DNA from: Paracentrotus lividus
Lineage: Eukaryota > Echinodermata > Echinoidea > Camarodonta > Echinidae
Direction of reading: 5' to 3'
Assembly (NCBI GenBank): GCA_940671915.1
Contig: CALNVZ010003434.1
Span: 24,314,185 to 24,378,184, forward strand
Length of the DNA: 64,000 bases
Each line of letters starts with the position of its first letter. Within the stretch, counting starts at the first letter, position 1. The notes beneath the pieces were generated by a model. That model worked only from the letters and a program-made list of their open reading frames with translations, was not told the DNA's origin and made no database searches. Position numbers and translations under genes: made by a program. Of the stretch, positions 32,842-44,250 are shown one piece after another.

Positions 32842-33600
32842 CAATTCAATTCAATTCAATTCAATTCGTTTATTTAATCATTTAAAATCAACACACATAT
32901 ATATATATATACAAATCATATAAGAATAACAATGGTAAATACAATTTAAATGATAAGGGTGCCCCTTAAAAGCAAATGCTTGATTAATGGGGCCCCCAAT
33001 ACATATTACATAAAAGTACATGAGGTATAAAGCGCTTAACAAAACATAACAAACACAAACATAAAAAAAAATGTTGAAAATACAACAAGCCTACAGGGAA
33101 GGGGGGGGGGAGGGGGGGGGTGTGTCGGGCAAAGGGGGGTGAGTTATTTGATAGGTAATTATCATTGACTTTTTGAGTTTGGTTTTAAATGCTGTTACAT
33201 TAGTGCTGTAAGTTATATTAGAATGTAGGGAATTCCATTTTCGAGGACCAGCTGATTTAAATGCATAGAGTTGACTGATTGAAAGCTACTGGATAATGGA
33301 ATTTAGAATGGGAACGAGTGTTATATTGACGATAGTCTTTATTATATTGAAATAGATTCATTATTTTGAGAGGTGCCAAACTGTGTTTAACATAGTACAT
33401 TAGAATTGCAATTTGAATTTTATGAATGTCAAAAATTGTCAAAGTTTTTAATCCAGCAAATAATGGGCGTGACGGAGCTAAGTACGGGGAGTTCGAACAA
33501 ATACGCACAGCTCTTTTTTGGTGTATGTGTATGGGGTTTAATTTTGTAGTGCCACAACTTGCCCAAGTGATGTTACCATAAAGCTGTCAATTATTCTGTA
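32842..33600 (-). mobile_element. Decayed 3' end of a non-LTR retrotransposon (CR1/Jockey-like)
   Basis: On the minus strand, 33585 to about 33140 encodes the end of a reverse transcriptase ORF. It has WASCGTTKLNPIHIHQKRAV near the start, then a block with the pattern PLFAGLKTL...FDIHKIQIAI...MYY, then NTRSHSKFHY, then after a frameshift SAGPRKWNSL. This order is the usual C-terminal region of CR1/L2-like elements. A stop codon lies upstream and a frameshift inside, so it is dead. The 3' end carries a (GAATT)n tail at 32842-32868. The clade was not resolved. Confidence 0.8.
33085..33140. repeat. G-run cluster
   Basis: Runs of 10 and 9 G, then AAAGGGGGG, lie within the LINE 3' UTR region, giving local G-quadruplex potential. 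Confidence 0.8.
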
Positions 33601-34010
33601 ATAATTTTTTTCGGCCAAATTAATGGTTTAAGCATGGAGAAAAGTCTCCATGGTTTAAGTCTGGAAAATATCACGTATCCATTGAATAACATTTAGAGAG
33701 ATAAGGAGCGATACACAAACTTGTTTGTGTAGAGGTGGGTTTTGATACTCTACGTACAATCAGATATGATTATTAACGTCTGAGAGCTACCTTTAACTTC
33801 ACTATCCGAAAGGCGTGACAAGGTTTCGAACCTATGTCCAACCTTATTCAGTTTTAAGGCTGATGCAGAGAGTTGGCATGCAGTAAGCGTATAATTATGT
33901 TTAGAATTCTCAGGTCTTATCTCGCATTTGGTGAATCGTGATGGCGCTCGTCGACAATGATCGTCAGAAGAGAAGTGATGGTGGAAACTCTAGAATACCG
34001 ACATTTCATT
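33601..34010. other. No gene seen; one GTTTCGAACC-like motif
   Basis: GGTTTCGAACCTATG near 33823 resembles a tRNA B box, but no tRNA fold surrounds it. Otherwise spacer. Confidence 0.4.
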
Positions 34011-34014
34011 ATTC

Positions 34015-34405
34015 TCTCTCACCCTTTGCCACATAGGATTTTAGCTCTCTCTTCCCATCTCTCTCTCATATCTCTCTCGAGACCTCCTATCTCTTTCTCT
34101 CTCTCTCTTTCTTATATTAATGCCTTTCTCCCATATCTCTCTCTGTTACATTATCTTTCTCTCTCCCACCTCTCTCTTTCTCCTATCTCTCTCTCTTATA
34201 TTAATCTTTCTCCCATATATCTCTCTGTTACTGTATATCTTTCTCTCTGGTACCTCTCTCTCTCTCTTCTATTATATCTCTTTCTCCCATATATCTCCCT
34301 CTTCTCTGCTATTACCTTTCTCTCTCCTAGTATCTCTCTCTCTCTCTCCTATATTTATCTCTTTCTCATATAATATATCTCATATGTCCCTCTCTCTCTC
34401 AGTCT
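34015..34405. repeat. CT-rich low-complexity tract
   Basis: About 390 bases of CTCTCTCT, TATCTCTCTC and CCATATCTCTC variants. It opens two overlapping plus-strand ORFs that are artefacts. Confidence 0.9.
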
Positions 34406-35003
34406 ATCTTATTATGAATGTTCTCAATATTCTTAGTCTAAACTTAGATTTCAACTATCCAAATTGAAAAATTTTTTCCCGAAAGTAAACATTCAGAGCT
34501 GAAATCCTCAATTTTAAAGTAACATCACAAAATAAAAAAAAAAAAGAAATAACATTCTGGTCAAATGGAACTTTTATTGCAGGGATAAACCATTTCAATA
34601 TACATTGATATATTAGGAACAATGTTGTACAAAAAAATAAAATTCAACTTTACTTACGCTTTTCTTAAGGAAAACAATTACTTTAATAAACTACTACCTG
34701 TATAACTTATCCATTATTTATTCCACAAATACAAAAACAAACAACAATACTCTACGTTAAAAAACACAAATCAAATCAAATATAGAATATTTGCTCTGTT
34801 TAATATATAAAACAATCCATTATAGAGATTTTTTTTTTTAATAAACAAACATAATTGCCCAATGTCCAATAGTATACAAGAAATCATAATATATACATTG
34901 GGATAGATTTATACTTAATAAAAAGAAAGAAGACACCAGTGAAATTACTCCCCATCTGACAAGTAAAGTACCTTTATGATGTTACATCCAGACTAGAAAT
35001 ACC
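34406..35003. other. No gene seen
   Basis: A/T-rich spacer with poly-A and poly-T runs. Confidence 0.5.
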
Positions 35004-35386
35004 ACAGGGCTTGACTTTAACAGGAGCCCGGTGGCCATTGGCGCCCTAAAACCTTGGCGGGCTCCTTAGAAAGTAATTGAAAATGCCCGGCTAGCTCCTT
35101 AAATTTTTCTAGTATCAGCCACAAAAAAAAAGCTATTTCTTACCAGCACTTAAATCATTATTTCATTGTATTTTTTTTACCTGGTACGTATATTCTCTAA
35201 GTTATATTTAAAAAATGTATCGTGACAGTGTGTAATTTTTGAATAGTTAATGAACGTTATTATGACAAAAAAAAAAAAGAAGGTTTGTGATAAACTTGGG
35301 CTACATGAAACCCCTGCTGGCTCCCTAAAAAAGTGCTTAAGGAGCCCGACTGGCTCCCCAAATAAAAAGTAAAGGTCACGCCCTGT
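35004..35386. mobile_element. Short terminal-inverted-repeat element, about 383 bp
   Basis: The left ACAGGGCTTGACTTTA is mirrored by the right TAAAGGTCACGCCCTGT. The inner pair is GGAGCCCGGTGG and AAGGAGCCCGACTGGCTCC-type motifs. Repeated GGCTCC/GGAGCC motifs fill the arms. A minus-strand ORF (35177-35443) overlaps it and is not a gene. Confidence 0.65.
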
Positions 35387-35399
35387 AATAAGTAAAGAT

Positions 35400-35512
35400 T
35401 CTAGGACAACTATCCCCTGGACAACTACCCCCCTAAAAATCAATCGCTAACCCTACACCTATCCCTATTTCAGGGGTTATTGTCCAGGGGGTAGATGTCC
35501 TGATACACTGAC
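35400..35512. repeat. GGACAA element (copy 3)
   Basis: Left CTAGGACAACTATCCCCTGG, core CGCTAACCCTACACC, right GGGGTTATTGTCCAGGGGGT and GATGTCCTGATA. The ends are inverted. Confidence 0.75.
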
Positions 35513-36087
35513 TACATAGACTTCATACTGGAGATAAGCACTGATGCCATATAAAATGGGAACAGGGGATCTGATTTAAATCAATTTATAAATATAGTAT
35601 TGTGAAAATTGAATGCACAATACTGTTATCTAATCCAATAGTATAGGAGTTTTTAAACCAATATGTACATAATGTACTTTCCTTGTCAAAGGCGTTGAAA
35701 CTAGTATGCAAAGCCATAATTTGTTTTGAATTTTTTCAAGAGGTTCAACTTCCCGAGGGTCATAAAAATTTAAGAGTAGTAAAATGTTTGAATATTAGTG
35801 ACATGAAATTTGCCGACACAACCACTCATAACACCATCAAGTTTAAGAGTATTTCACATTTGACAACATTTTCATTACAATGAGTATAGAAATGCTGCAT
35901 GAGACATAAATATTCAATATATCCTTTTCACAGTAATTATTTATATGCATTTTCGAAGTCTTCGTACTATTACATCATCCTACCATGTGTTAATTTCATG
36001 AGTATGAATAACCAAAACAAAGTGCATAAGGATATAATATTATGATAATTTCTTTACCAGTATGGGCATTGGTTCAACCTTATATTT
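35513..36087. other. No gene seen
   Basis: AT-rich spacer. A 66-codon ORF at 35683 has no recognisable feature. Confidence 0.45.
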
Positions 36088-37579
36088 TAATGAAAGTAGA
36101 GGTGGGCTATAGAGGGGTAAAAAAAGGGTCATGTTTCAGAACCAAGTTTGGCCTATCTTATTTTAAGCAGCTTGTTGCCCTGATCGACATGCCACCAATT
36201 TTAAGAAAATCGGGTGAAAATTGAGACAGTGCAGGCCAAAAAACGATTTTAAGGGGGCGTGGCCAAAAAATGCTAAGTCATCGTTTTTCAAAATTTGAAA
36301 AAGCTGTTATTATTTTATCGAAAGGGCTATAAAGATGATTCTGGTGTCTATATATATGTTTATCAGCCTGATAAATCCAATGGCAGTGTCAAAATTCAAT
36401 GTGGTGAAAAAAGTACTGAAAAACAGGAATTATAGTTTTTAACCCTTTAATTACCAATAGGGTCTGTGAGGGCGCCCCTAGACAAATTTGTGTTGCTCAA
36501 TCGAAACCGCCACGTTTTCAGTATTGTCGTTTCATGTATCTTTTCCTTACAGTCTTACCGATCTTTTGACGCAAGTTCATTTGAAATCGGACATATCCAC
36601 AAGAGAATTACTTGACCTTGGTGGCCAAAGGCAAACCGCAATATGAGATTTTTGACATTTTGTGTACAAAACCAATGGCAAGGTCAGTTTCCTATTTTAC
36701 TCTATAAATCACAGGTAAATCATTCTTTAGAACTGTTCTAGTATGCATTCGAATGAGAATTGATCCAGATAATGATTTGAAGTATCAGAAGGTCTACATC
36801 TGTAATAATTTCATGTTTTTCATTGTTTTATGAATTTCTTATGTATCTATTGTTTTTATTCTTACGTGTATTATCTTTGTTTTCCATTGTTTTAGGATTT
36901 TATAATTCAGGGCCTTCAGTTACATTTGTTTCATCTCAATGAACAATAAAAGCAGTCTAAAGAATGATTTACCTGTGATTTATAGAGTAAAATAGGAACA
37001 CCTGACTGCCATTGGTTTTGTACACAAAATGTAAAAAACTCAAATTTCGGTTGACCTTTGGCACGACAAGGTCAAGTAATTCTCTTGTGGATGTCCGATT
37101 TCAATGAACTTGGTGTCAAAAGATCAGTAAGACTGTAAGGAAAAGTACATGAACAACATTTCTGAAAACGCGCCGGTTTCAATTGAGCAACACAATTTGT
37201 CTAGGGCGCCCTCACAGACCCTACCGGTAATTAAAGGGTTAAAACTGTAATTCCCCTTTTCAGTATTTTTTCACCACTATTTGCAATTTTGACACTGCCA
37301 TTGGATTTCAGGCTGATAACCTATAAATAGACATGAAATCATCTTTATAGCCCTTATAATAAAAGAATTACAGCTTTTTCAAATTTTGAAAAACGATGAC
37401 TCAGCAATTTTTTGGCCACACCCCCTAAAATCGTTTTTTGGCCTCGCACTGTCTCAATTTTCACCCGATTTTTCTTATAAATTGGTGGCAAATCGATCAG
37501 TGCAACGAGCTGCTTAAAATAAGATAGGCCAAACTTGGTTCTGAAACATGACCCATTCATAGCCCACCTCTAATGAAAG
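36088..37579. mobile_element. 1.47-kb foldback element with 9-bp target duplication (MULE-like)
   Basis: TAATGAAAG at 36088-36096 is repeated exactly at 37571-37579. Between them lies a near-complete palindrome. GAGGTGGGCTAT pairs with ATAGCCCACCTC. TTTCAGAACCAAGTTTGGCC pairs with GGCCAAACTTGGTTCTGAAA. GTCTGTGAGGGCGCCC pairs with GGGCGCCCTCACAGAC. AAATCATTCTTTAGA pairs with TCTAAAGAATGATTT. Arms are about 640 bases with a central loop of about 200 near 36750-36955. A 9-bp duplication with very long inverted repeats fits a Mutator-like or Foldback-type nonautonomous element. The small ORFs at each end are mirror images of one another and not genes. Confidence 0.9.
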
Positions 37580-38312
37580 GAAAAAGGGAGCGGAATGTAT
37601 CTGATACTCAAATACTTGGACAAGAACATGGCAGACTTACGCAACTTAGATCCTGTTTGTCTCCCCCCTGAAAATAAGAGTGTATAAAAGCATTTACATG
37701 ATAACTATTATCACTGCACTGAAAGCATGGATTTTTTAATGAGTTGTATAGCATTTTCACTTTGTATATTTTCTTGTTATCATAAATCACAATTATCATA
37801 AATACCACAAAATGTAGTCGCAAATCCCCAAAATACAGTTCCTCCATAAATGTTCCTCTTTGAAGTCATAATCTGTGAACATTCTATTGATACTAGAGAC
37901 TACAAATGTACAGGCATGGATTTGTTTAGAAATAATAAGTTCAATATCCTCAAGACTAAGCTTTAAAAAAAAACCAGCAACCAAGAAGTCTTTCATAAGA
38001 TATCATATGGTTGACAGATTGAATTGATATAACATGTACTCTGAGACAGAGCAAGAGCCATGAGCGCCCATCGTAGGTAGATACCGGCACTATGCAAGAA
38101 GCCATCATCATCACATAGCTTACATACAAATGCCCTGTGATAGCGGCTAGCTATTCTTACGACAAGAACATTTTTAACATGATAATGTATTAACAATCGA
38201 CATAATGTCTTTTGAGATGTAGAAAGGCTCATAAACTTAATTTTAATATATCCATTACCCTCCTGATTCAAAACAGACATATGAATTGATATATACAAGT
38301 AGCTTTTAAACG
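37580..38312. other. No gene seen
   Basis: Spacer. The three minus-strand ORFs here (60-101 codons) show no domain, and their frames do not join at clear splice sites. Confidence 0.45.
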
Positions 38313-38462
38313 GTTCTAGGACAATTACCCTCTGGACAGTTACCCCCCAGACAAATAACCCTCACCAAAACTCTACCCCTAACTCCACACCCAACCCTTA
38401 CCCTATTTATGGAGGGGGTAGTTTTCCTGGGGTAATTATTCAGGGGGCAGTTGTCCTGATAT
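38313..38462. repeat. GGACAA element (copy 4)
   Basis: Left TTCTAGGACAATTACCCTCT, core CTCCACACCCAACCCTTACC, right GGGTAGTTTTCCTGGGGTAA, then GGGGGCAGTTGTCCTGATA. The ends match copies at 35400 and 39503. Confidence 0.75.
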
Positions 38463-38805
38463 GCTTTAAAACATATACAAATCTGCTAATCTACAAAATA
38501 TGCTTATTGGATGGGGACAACAACAGGGCCTTGCCCGCATTGATCAAGTTAAACCATTCAAGGTTTCTCGATCTCACATAACTTGGGATAAAAAAAATTA
38601 TGATCACATTTAGAGCAAAAATGTCTCCACAGCTTGTTGCATTACTACATAAAAATTAAAAAAAAGGTATATAAGCATTAACAACCTTCAGTTTTCATAA
38701 TTTCAATAATCATATTTTTCCAGAGACAGGCTTATATTTTGGTAAATAGTCACTTTTCATGTACATTGTATGTCACATGTGAATTCAAAGTGCATCCGTA
38801 TTGAA
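38463..38805. other. No gene seen
   Basis: AT-rich spacer. Confidence 0.5.
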
Positions 38806-39490
38806 CTTAAGAGCATGGTTCCATTGAGCATGATGTGACCGATAACGTAATGTATAAGACGGTAAATTGCCAATAGGTCTAAACCCACTTTAACCAATGC
38901 ATGTTTAGTCTCATCCCACATGGTCTGATTCCATTCCGGTTACAACCAGTTCATCTATTTGTCGTTTGATCTTTTTGTCACTTCGCCTATATACCATTTT
39001 GTTTAATTCCCACTTCATCTAATGTCCATTTCATCTGATTTCCACTTGGTCAATTCCTGTAACAAAATTCTAACAGACTAAATATTCATTTCCGATATAA
39101 GACGAAAAAGCAATTGGACCAAAACGTAATTAGACGAATTGGCAGTTTGACCAAGTGGTCATTAGACCAAGTGAGAATTAGACCAAATTGTTAGTAGACC
39201 AAATGGGTTTAGCCCAAGTGGTATTAGACAATGAGAGAATTGGACCAACTTAAGGTAGACCAAGTGGATATAAACCTAAAAGATGCCACCCAACTATGCC
39301 ACAAATTTCAGTCAAACTTAAATTTTTGTGGGTGTTTCATAAATACCAGGGTAGTTATATGCAAGTTAGATTTAATTCCAAGCGCTTTCGGTAGAGAACT
39401 TCTCAACAGCAAAGTTCCATTGAGCATGATCTGGCCATTGATGTAATGCATAAGAAATGCCACCCAACTATGCCACAAATTTCAGTGGGA
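38806..39490. repeat. AGACCAAGTGG inverted minisatellite with direct repeats
   Basis: In the left half (about 38915-39060) a 12-15 base motif appears as CCACTTGGTC/CCACTTCATCTAAT. In the right half (about 39110-39260) the same motif appears inverted as ATTAGACCAAGTGG. The halves are therefore head to head. TTCCATTGAGCATGAT recurs at about 38819 and 39417. ATGCCACCCAACTATGCC recurs at about 39281 and 39457. Confidence 0.75.
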
Positions 39491-39502
39491 CTTTGTTTTG
39501 AA

Positions 39503-39648
39503 TGAGGACAACTACCCTTTGGAGAATAACCCGCCAGACAACTACCCCCTATAATTAGGGTTGGGGGGGGGGTGGGTTAGAGTGTACATTTTTGGTGGGG
39601 GTAGCTGTCCAGGGGGCATTTGTCTGGGGGTAATTGTCCTAGAACCCC
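39503..39648. repeat. GGACAA element (copy 5)
   Basis: Left GAGGACAACTACCCTTTGG and ACAACTACCCCCT, core TTAGGGTTGGGG, right GGGGGTAGCTGTCCAGGGGG and GGGTAATTGTCCTAGAAC. It lies 50 bases beyond the SNAP29 stop codon, so it is probably in or near the SNAP29 3' UTR. Confidence 0.75.
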
Positions 39649-39698
39649 CTTGGATGAGTAAAGCGAAGAAGGACTACTGCTACATCTACCAGCCTTCA

Positions 39699-39865
39699 TT
39701 ATCTGCGCAGTATCTTCTTCACTGCTTTATCCGTCTTCTCTAGCTTATCATCCACCCTCTCCACCTTTCCTGTTATCCTCTCAATATCATCGTTCTGTTT
39801 ATCCAATTCATCATTCAACCCCATAGCAAGTCCCTTCAGACGACCAAGACCAGATGTGATGTCAT
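39699..39865 (-). CDS. SNAP29: SNAP29 coding exon 3 (last)
   Basis: Begins ATGACATCACATCTGG after ATACACAG and ends at a TAA stop at 39701-39699. Encodes the Qc SNARE helix through KKILRR. Confidence 0.95.
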
Positions 39866-42201
39866 CTGTGTATTGAAAAAATGGGGGAAACAAATATTTT
39901 ATGTAGTAACATCACCATACAAAAGATTTATAACTCCTGTGCCTTGTAACATGAAGAGTTACTATAGAGTTACTGCAAAGCACTGTAGCTGCATTCACAC
40001 AGTGTCAAATTAGATGGCTATTCATGGTGATTCTGTACAAGTATAATTACATGGAGAGTCTAGCGAACTCAGTTGATCATTCATCATGTGAATCTACGAA
40101 GTGTCAAACTCTGTCCATGCAAGAAACAAAAGCACTAGGTCGTCAAACTTCCTGTTTGACTCAATGATTGTAGGATAGCACTTTCATACAGGAAGCAAGT
40201 TACTTGTTATGTACAAGACCATTTTCCGTCAGTTAGGTGTGTAAAATTTAATTTTTCCACATAATTTTCACTGGAATGAAATTAAATAAATATAACTCAT
40301 ATTGATTTACAATGTATGATGCCTCCTTTGCAGTTTCACCAGAAATTTCTTTCACCACCTCCCCCAAGGAAAACCAACATGTATATTTTTTATCGTTTAT
40401 TTTGCTGTTGTTCACACACAAATGATCTTCTCAGTATTCTCTTGGTAAATTTGTCACATTACAAAAAAAATCTAGTAGATCGAAGATCGTTAATATGGCA
40501 TTTGCAAATGTGACACAAGATAGGGTGTGAAAAAAAAATGGAAAAAAGCCACAGTGAATGCTGCTTACCTAGATTAGAGTTAAGCTGGTTATCGAACTCC
40601 TTCATACCATCCGACTGCCATACGCTGCTCGACGTCTGCCTTCCGCTATCGCCCTCAACTCCGAACCCTGACGTGGAAGATGACCCCCAAGACCCAGCCT
40701 CCGTCCCTGACGTCCCCACCCCTCTCAGCTTTAGGGCGGGGTGATCGGTGTTGGCTCGCCTTATCTCCTCCTCTGCCTCCACCCTGTCCATGTGGGTCTG
40801 CAGCTTGCTGGGACCTCGGGACGGGGCGGGTTCTTCTTGCTGGGGCTTGGGCTTGTTGAAGTAGTTGACGATGCCACCGAAGATGGATTTCATGGAGGTG
40901 ATGTGTTTCTTGGACGTGTCAAGATCTTTGTCCATCTTGTCTAGCTTGGTGTCAACCCTCTGGAGTTGCTCACCCTGGTGCAGTAGTTCCTGCAAAAGCA
41001 AAATTACCAGAATGATTTTAAGGGTTTTTTTAGATTTAATGAGTTGGAATTTGCTCAGTTTGGTATTATCTAAAGCCCAAGTATGAGTTTACAGTGTACA
41101 ATGTAGGCATAAATAGCAATTATAATCTTACTTTTTTTTTAAAGCCTTTAATTTATTTATCTCATTAAGTCACATCCACACAACTTATTTTATAACGCTC
41201 GATAGACATCAGAGAGCATGAGAGGTGAATACCATTACTGTGGTAATAGTATAAGAGAATGACAAATTACCAGTATCTATTGCTATCTTTTTATTTGAAA
41301 ATGGTGTTAAAATTGTAGAAAATAAAGAGTTTCACAAGCAAGCATTTCTTTACCTTTTTATTTTTCTTTTACTATCTACTGTGTGTGATTATGACTTGTC
41401 ACAGTACAAAATGCTGCGACTGTGCTTCAAAAATACAAGGAAATTGCTCATTTTTATAATAATTTGAAATCTTGTTGGAGTATCAGCCGTATTTACAGAA
41501 AATAATATGAAAATGGTTTCAACTGTATAATAAAAACTTAAAAAAAAAGGGTTCTAGTTTTTGTGATTTGTCAATACAAGACAAATTCACATTTTAATAT
41601 TTACCATCATCACTATTGAGTAAAGAATGGACTAACAGTAACAGCAGAACTCTAAATATAGATTGAGATATATAACCATTAGATCTACATTAGTTGTATT
41701 GTCTTTCTAACTAAAAAAATACAAAATAGATCTAACAGTTAGACTCTAACGTTAGATCTAGATCTTGACATTTTCCTTTCTTATCATCATCATCATCATA
41801 GTCGTAGTAAATAAAAAAATAATGGAAACTGACCTCAACATACTCTCTACTTAATTTCAATCATGTTCATTTTCAATCTAACAATCAATACACTTTAATC
41901 CCGCAATGACTATGATTAATTGTAAGTCTCGTTGACCGCTGGCGAACATACGTACCGCTGCCGTTTCATTGCCGACCTGTTCGGCTTCGTACATCAGTCC
42001 CATTGACCTGTGCGTGCTCGATAACATATTTTGTTTCCGTCTCTCAATTTCCATTTGTTTGCTCTGTAAATCGAATCCATAGTCGTTGTTTGGGTCGTAA
42101 TCGGACGAACCTTTCCCGACATCTTCCCAGTCATTCCAAGAACTTTCAGCTCCTCCGCCTCCTGCTGATTCTTCATCAAAAAATGGATTTTTGCCTGACA
42201 T
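39699..42201 (-). CDS. SNAP29: SNAP29, Qbc-SNARE, complete, three exons
   Basis: Coding exons on the minus strand are 42201-41956, 40989-40569 and 39865-39699. Joined they give 834 bases, 277 residues and a stop; the human protein has 258. An EH-binding-type NPF motif lies at residues 5-7. A Qb SNARE helix spans about 50-125 across the first junction, with LLHQGEQL carrying the likely zero-layer Gln. A Pro/Ser/Gly-rich linker with no cysteine cluster follows; SNAP29 lacks the palmitoylated cysteines of SNAP25. A C-terminal Qc helix begins GLGRLKGLAMGLNDELDKQN, with its Gln in DKQNDD. SNAP29 pairs with syntaxins such as STX17 and with R-SNAREs to fuse membranes, including autophagosomes with lysosomes. 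All junctions are GT-AG and keep frame. BCAS3 starts 2.66 kb away, divergently. Confidence 0.95.
39866..40568 (-). other. SNAP29 intron 2
   Basis: 703 bases between GTAAGC and ATACACAG. No element recognised. Confidence 0.85.
40569..40989 (-). CDS. SNAP29: SNAP29 coding exon 2
   Basis: Begins GAACTACTGCACCAG after TTTTGCAG and ends AATCTAG before GTAAGC. 421 bases, phase 1 at the end. Carries the second half of the Qb helix, the linker and the start of the Qc helix. Confidence 0.95.
40990..41955 (-). other. SNAP29 intron 1
   Basis: 966 bases between GTACGT and TTTTGCAG. AT-rich, with a GTTAGATCTAGATC-type cluster near 41740 and ATGATGATGATG (plus-strand CATCATCATCAT) near 41786. No other feature. 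Confidence 0.85.
41956..42201 (-). CDS. SNAP29: SNAP29 coding exon 1
   Basis: ATG at 42201-42199 opens 82 full codons and ends at 41956 before the donor GTACGT. It contains NPFFDEE and the start of the first SNARE helix (SSTHRSMGLMYEAEQVGNET). Confidence 0.95.
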
Positions 42202-43289
42202 TTCGTTAGAGATCTTTTTGATGTGGTGTAGTTTCAGAGATTGTCATGTAGTCTCAGTCAAGACTTAAATATTTAAAATAAATTACTCTGGTTAAGACAT
42301 TTCAAAACATTACCATATAATTTTTTATACATAAAACTATCAAAATATATATATTGATAAAAATTCATTTTCTTGAAATGTTATCAAAAACAAATAGAAT
42401 TATAGTACAAATATAAATGACTATTGTCTGGTGAAGACAGGGATGAGACTAATCTATATGGCGTGTTTCTAAACAAAGTACATGTACGTCATAACAGGGA
42501 GGTGGAAGAGAGATCTCCTGGTCATAATAAACACATTACAGTCATGATGATGATGATGAGTAATTTCTGTGTTTTTTGTATATTGCTTTTTAGATGGAGT
42601 TTCTCTTTCATATTTGATGTTTAGGATCGGACATCACATAACAAAGGTTGATTACCCGAAATCGATGCAGCTAGCTGCTGCCCCCTCCTTTTGAGACAAA
42701 TTTTTGGGGAGGAAAAGGGGGCGTGGTCTATACGTCGGAAGAGAAATAATTTCAGAGATAGACGGGCCTCGGGGTATAGGCCTAGTTTAAAGAATACTGA
42801 GACCCTAACCTAGTTTGACTCATTTTTCTTTTGAAAATGTAAAATGTCTCCTTATGCACCACGCATTTTGTTCTGATTGGTCGATTCTTTTTAACAAAGT
42901 TGGACGTAACAAAAGAAGGGGAGAAAAGAGGGGGGGGGGGGAGATGTTTTGTTGTTGTTGAAAATACATGAATGATATAACTTCGTTTATTATTGACTGA
43001 CAAAAGTGTTTCAGACTGACAAAAATACTCGTGACGGTCGTGTTTATTTGTTATTTTTGTTCTTCTTTATCGGTAAGCATTATGTTAGATCAAATCATCA
43101 TTGGGTAATAATTTTAGCTTTAAAACCCTTTGCTTTTGGTGTATAGTTTTCTAGCTCATAAATCATAATTTTTTAGTAATCTGAAAAAAAGTGTAAATGT
43201 TGTGTCTTTAAACATGTGTCTTTGTGTCCTTAAACATACTACTTGCAGAAGTGAGTGCTGATCTATATCTCCGAAGCAAACGGAGGACG
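42202..43289. promoter_or_regulatory. SNAP29 upstream region
   Basis: The sequence upstream of SNAP29 includes a GC-box-like GGGGGCGTGG near 42718 and a CCAAT box (CTGATTGGTCG, about 42874-42884). A G-run lies at 42931-42942. No TATA box was placed with confidence. The short ORFs here are not genes. Confidence 0.35.
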
Positions 43290-43290
43290 T

Positions 43291-43331
43291 AGAAGAAGAA
43301 GAAGAAGAAGAAGAAGAAGAAGAAGAAGAAG
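43291..43331. repeat. (GAA)n microsatellite
   Basis: About 13 uninterrupted AGA/GAA trinucleotides. Its reverse strand makes poly-Ser and poly-Leu stretches in two minus-strand ORFs, which are artefacts. Confidence 0.95.
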
Positions 43332-43365
43332 CTGCATGCATATTGTTGTTGAATGATAAAGTATA

Positions 43366-43545
43366 TGATTCAGGGGCCGCGGAGCCGGGGGGCTGGGGGG
43401 GCTGCAGCCCCCCCCCCCCACTTTTTTCAGCCAACGTGTACAAAAATGCAAAAATGACCATACATTTGTGATTTTTAGCCTGTTCAGCCCCCCCACTTCG
43501 GCTCAGCCCCTCCACTTTCAAAAACGCTCCGCGGCCCCTGTGATT
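43366..43545. mobile_element. 170-bp MITE with 5-bp target duplication
   Basis: The ends CAGGGGCCGCGGAGC and GCTCCGCGGCCCCTG are perfect inverted repeats of 15 bases. TGATT occurs on both sides (43366-43370 and 43541-43545). The interior has GGGGGGCTG and GCCCCCCCAC stretches and no ORF of interest. Confidence 0.85.
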
Positions 43546-43631
43546 GAATATGTCATATATTATTGCACGATTTACATAGTGTATATCGCATATATCTGCC
43601 TTTACTAGGCCCTATCTACTTTATGCATGGT

Positions 43632-44250
43632 GTTAAAGAACTCCTCCGGGCTGGAGTTTGCATTATCAGAAAAATAAAGAAAAATCTAAAAAGCACAACA
43701 GTGAAAATTTCATCAAAATCGGATAAGAAATAGCAAAGTTATGAATTTTCTTAGGTTTTGAATTTTTTTAGGAAACAGTTCTTGGCATATTCAAATTGGC
43801 AAACTGATGATGTCACAATCCCCCTCTTTTTTTTGTATTTTATTGTATGAAATACCAATTATCAAGATTTTCTGCCCCAAGGAAATAAAAACAGGGATTA
43901 ATCCTTGTGGAATGTTCAAGGTCGCACATACTTTTATTTATTTCAATATGAGTGATAGATTTTCTGTATACGCAATGTATGAAAAAATGAAATAAATAGG
44001 ATTTCATATAATAACATACACAAAAAGTAGGGGGACTGTGACATCATCAATTTGCTCATTTGAATATTCAAATATTCATGAAGACCTGTTCATGAGACCT
44101 GCCAAGAACTAATTTACGAAAATATTAAATACTTTAAAAATGCATAACTTAGTTATTTTTCATCCGATTTTGATGAAATTTTCTGTGTTGTGCTTGGTAA
44201 ATTTTACTTTACTTTACAAAACTTTTTGATTTCAGCCCGGAGTCTTGGCC
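43632..44250. mobile_element. Palindromic element, about 620 bp
   Basis: ACTCCTCCGGGCTGGAG is matched by the inverted AGCCCGGAGTCTTGG. The arms continue with TTTCATCAAAATCGGATAAG and ATCCGATTTTGATGAAATTT, then CAGTTCTTGGCA and TGCCAAGAACT, then GATGATGTCACA and TGTGACATCATC. An ORF of 62 codons in the loop is not a gene. Confidence 0.8.

Noticed and set aside
36042-37560. Two similar short ORFs (sharing residues FRTKFGLSYFKQLVALID) as a conserved gene pair
   Set aside because: They are the same sequence on the two arms of the 1.47-kb foldback, read on opposite strands.
37608-38298. A three-exon minus-strand gene from adjacent ORFs
   Set aside because: No consensus donor-acceptor pairs join the frames and no family pattern was recognised.
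43156-43521. Minus-strand ORFs with poly-Ser or poly-Leu
   Set aside because: Produced by the (GAA)n microsatellite and a MITE. No domain and no splicing.
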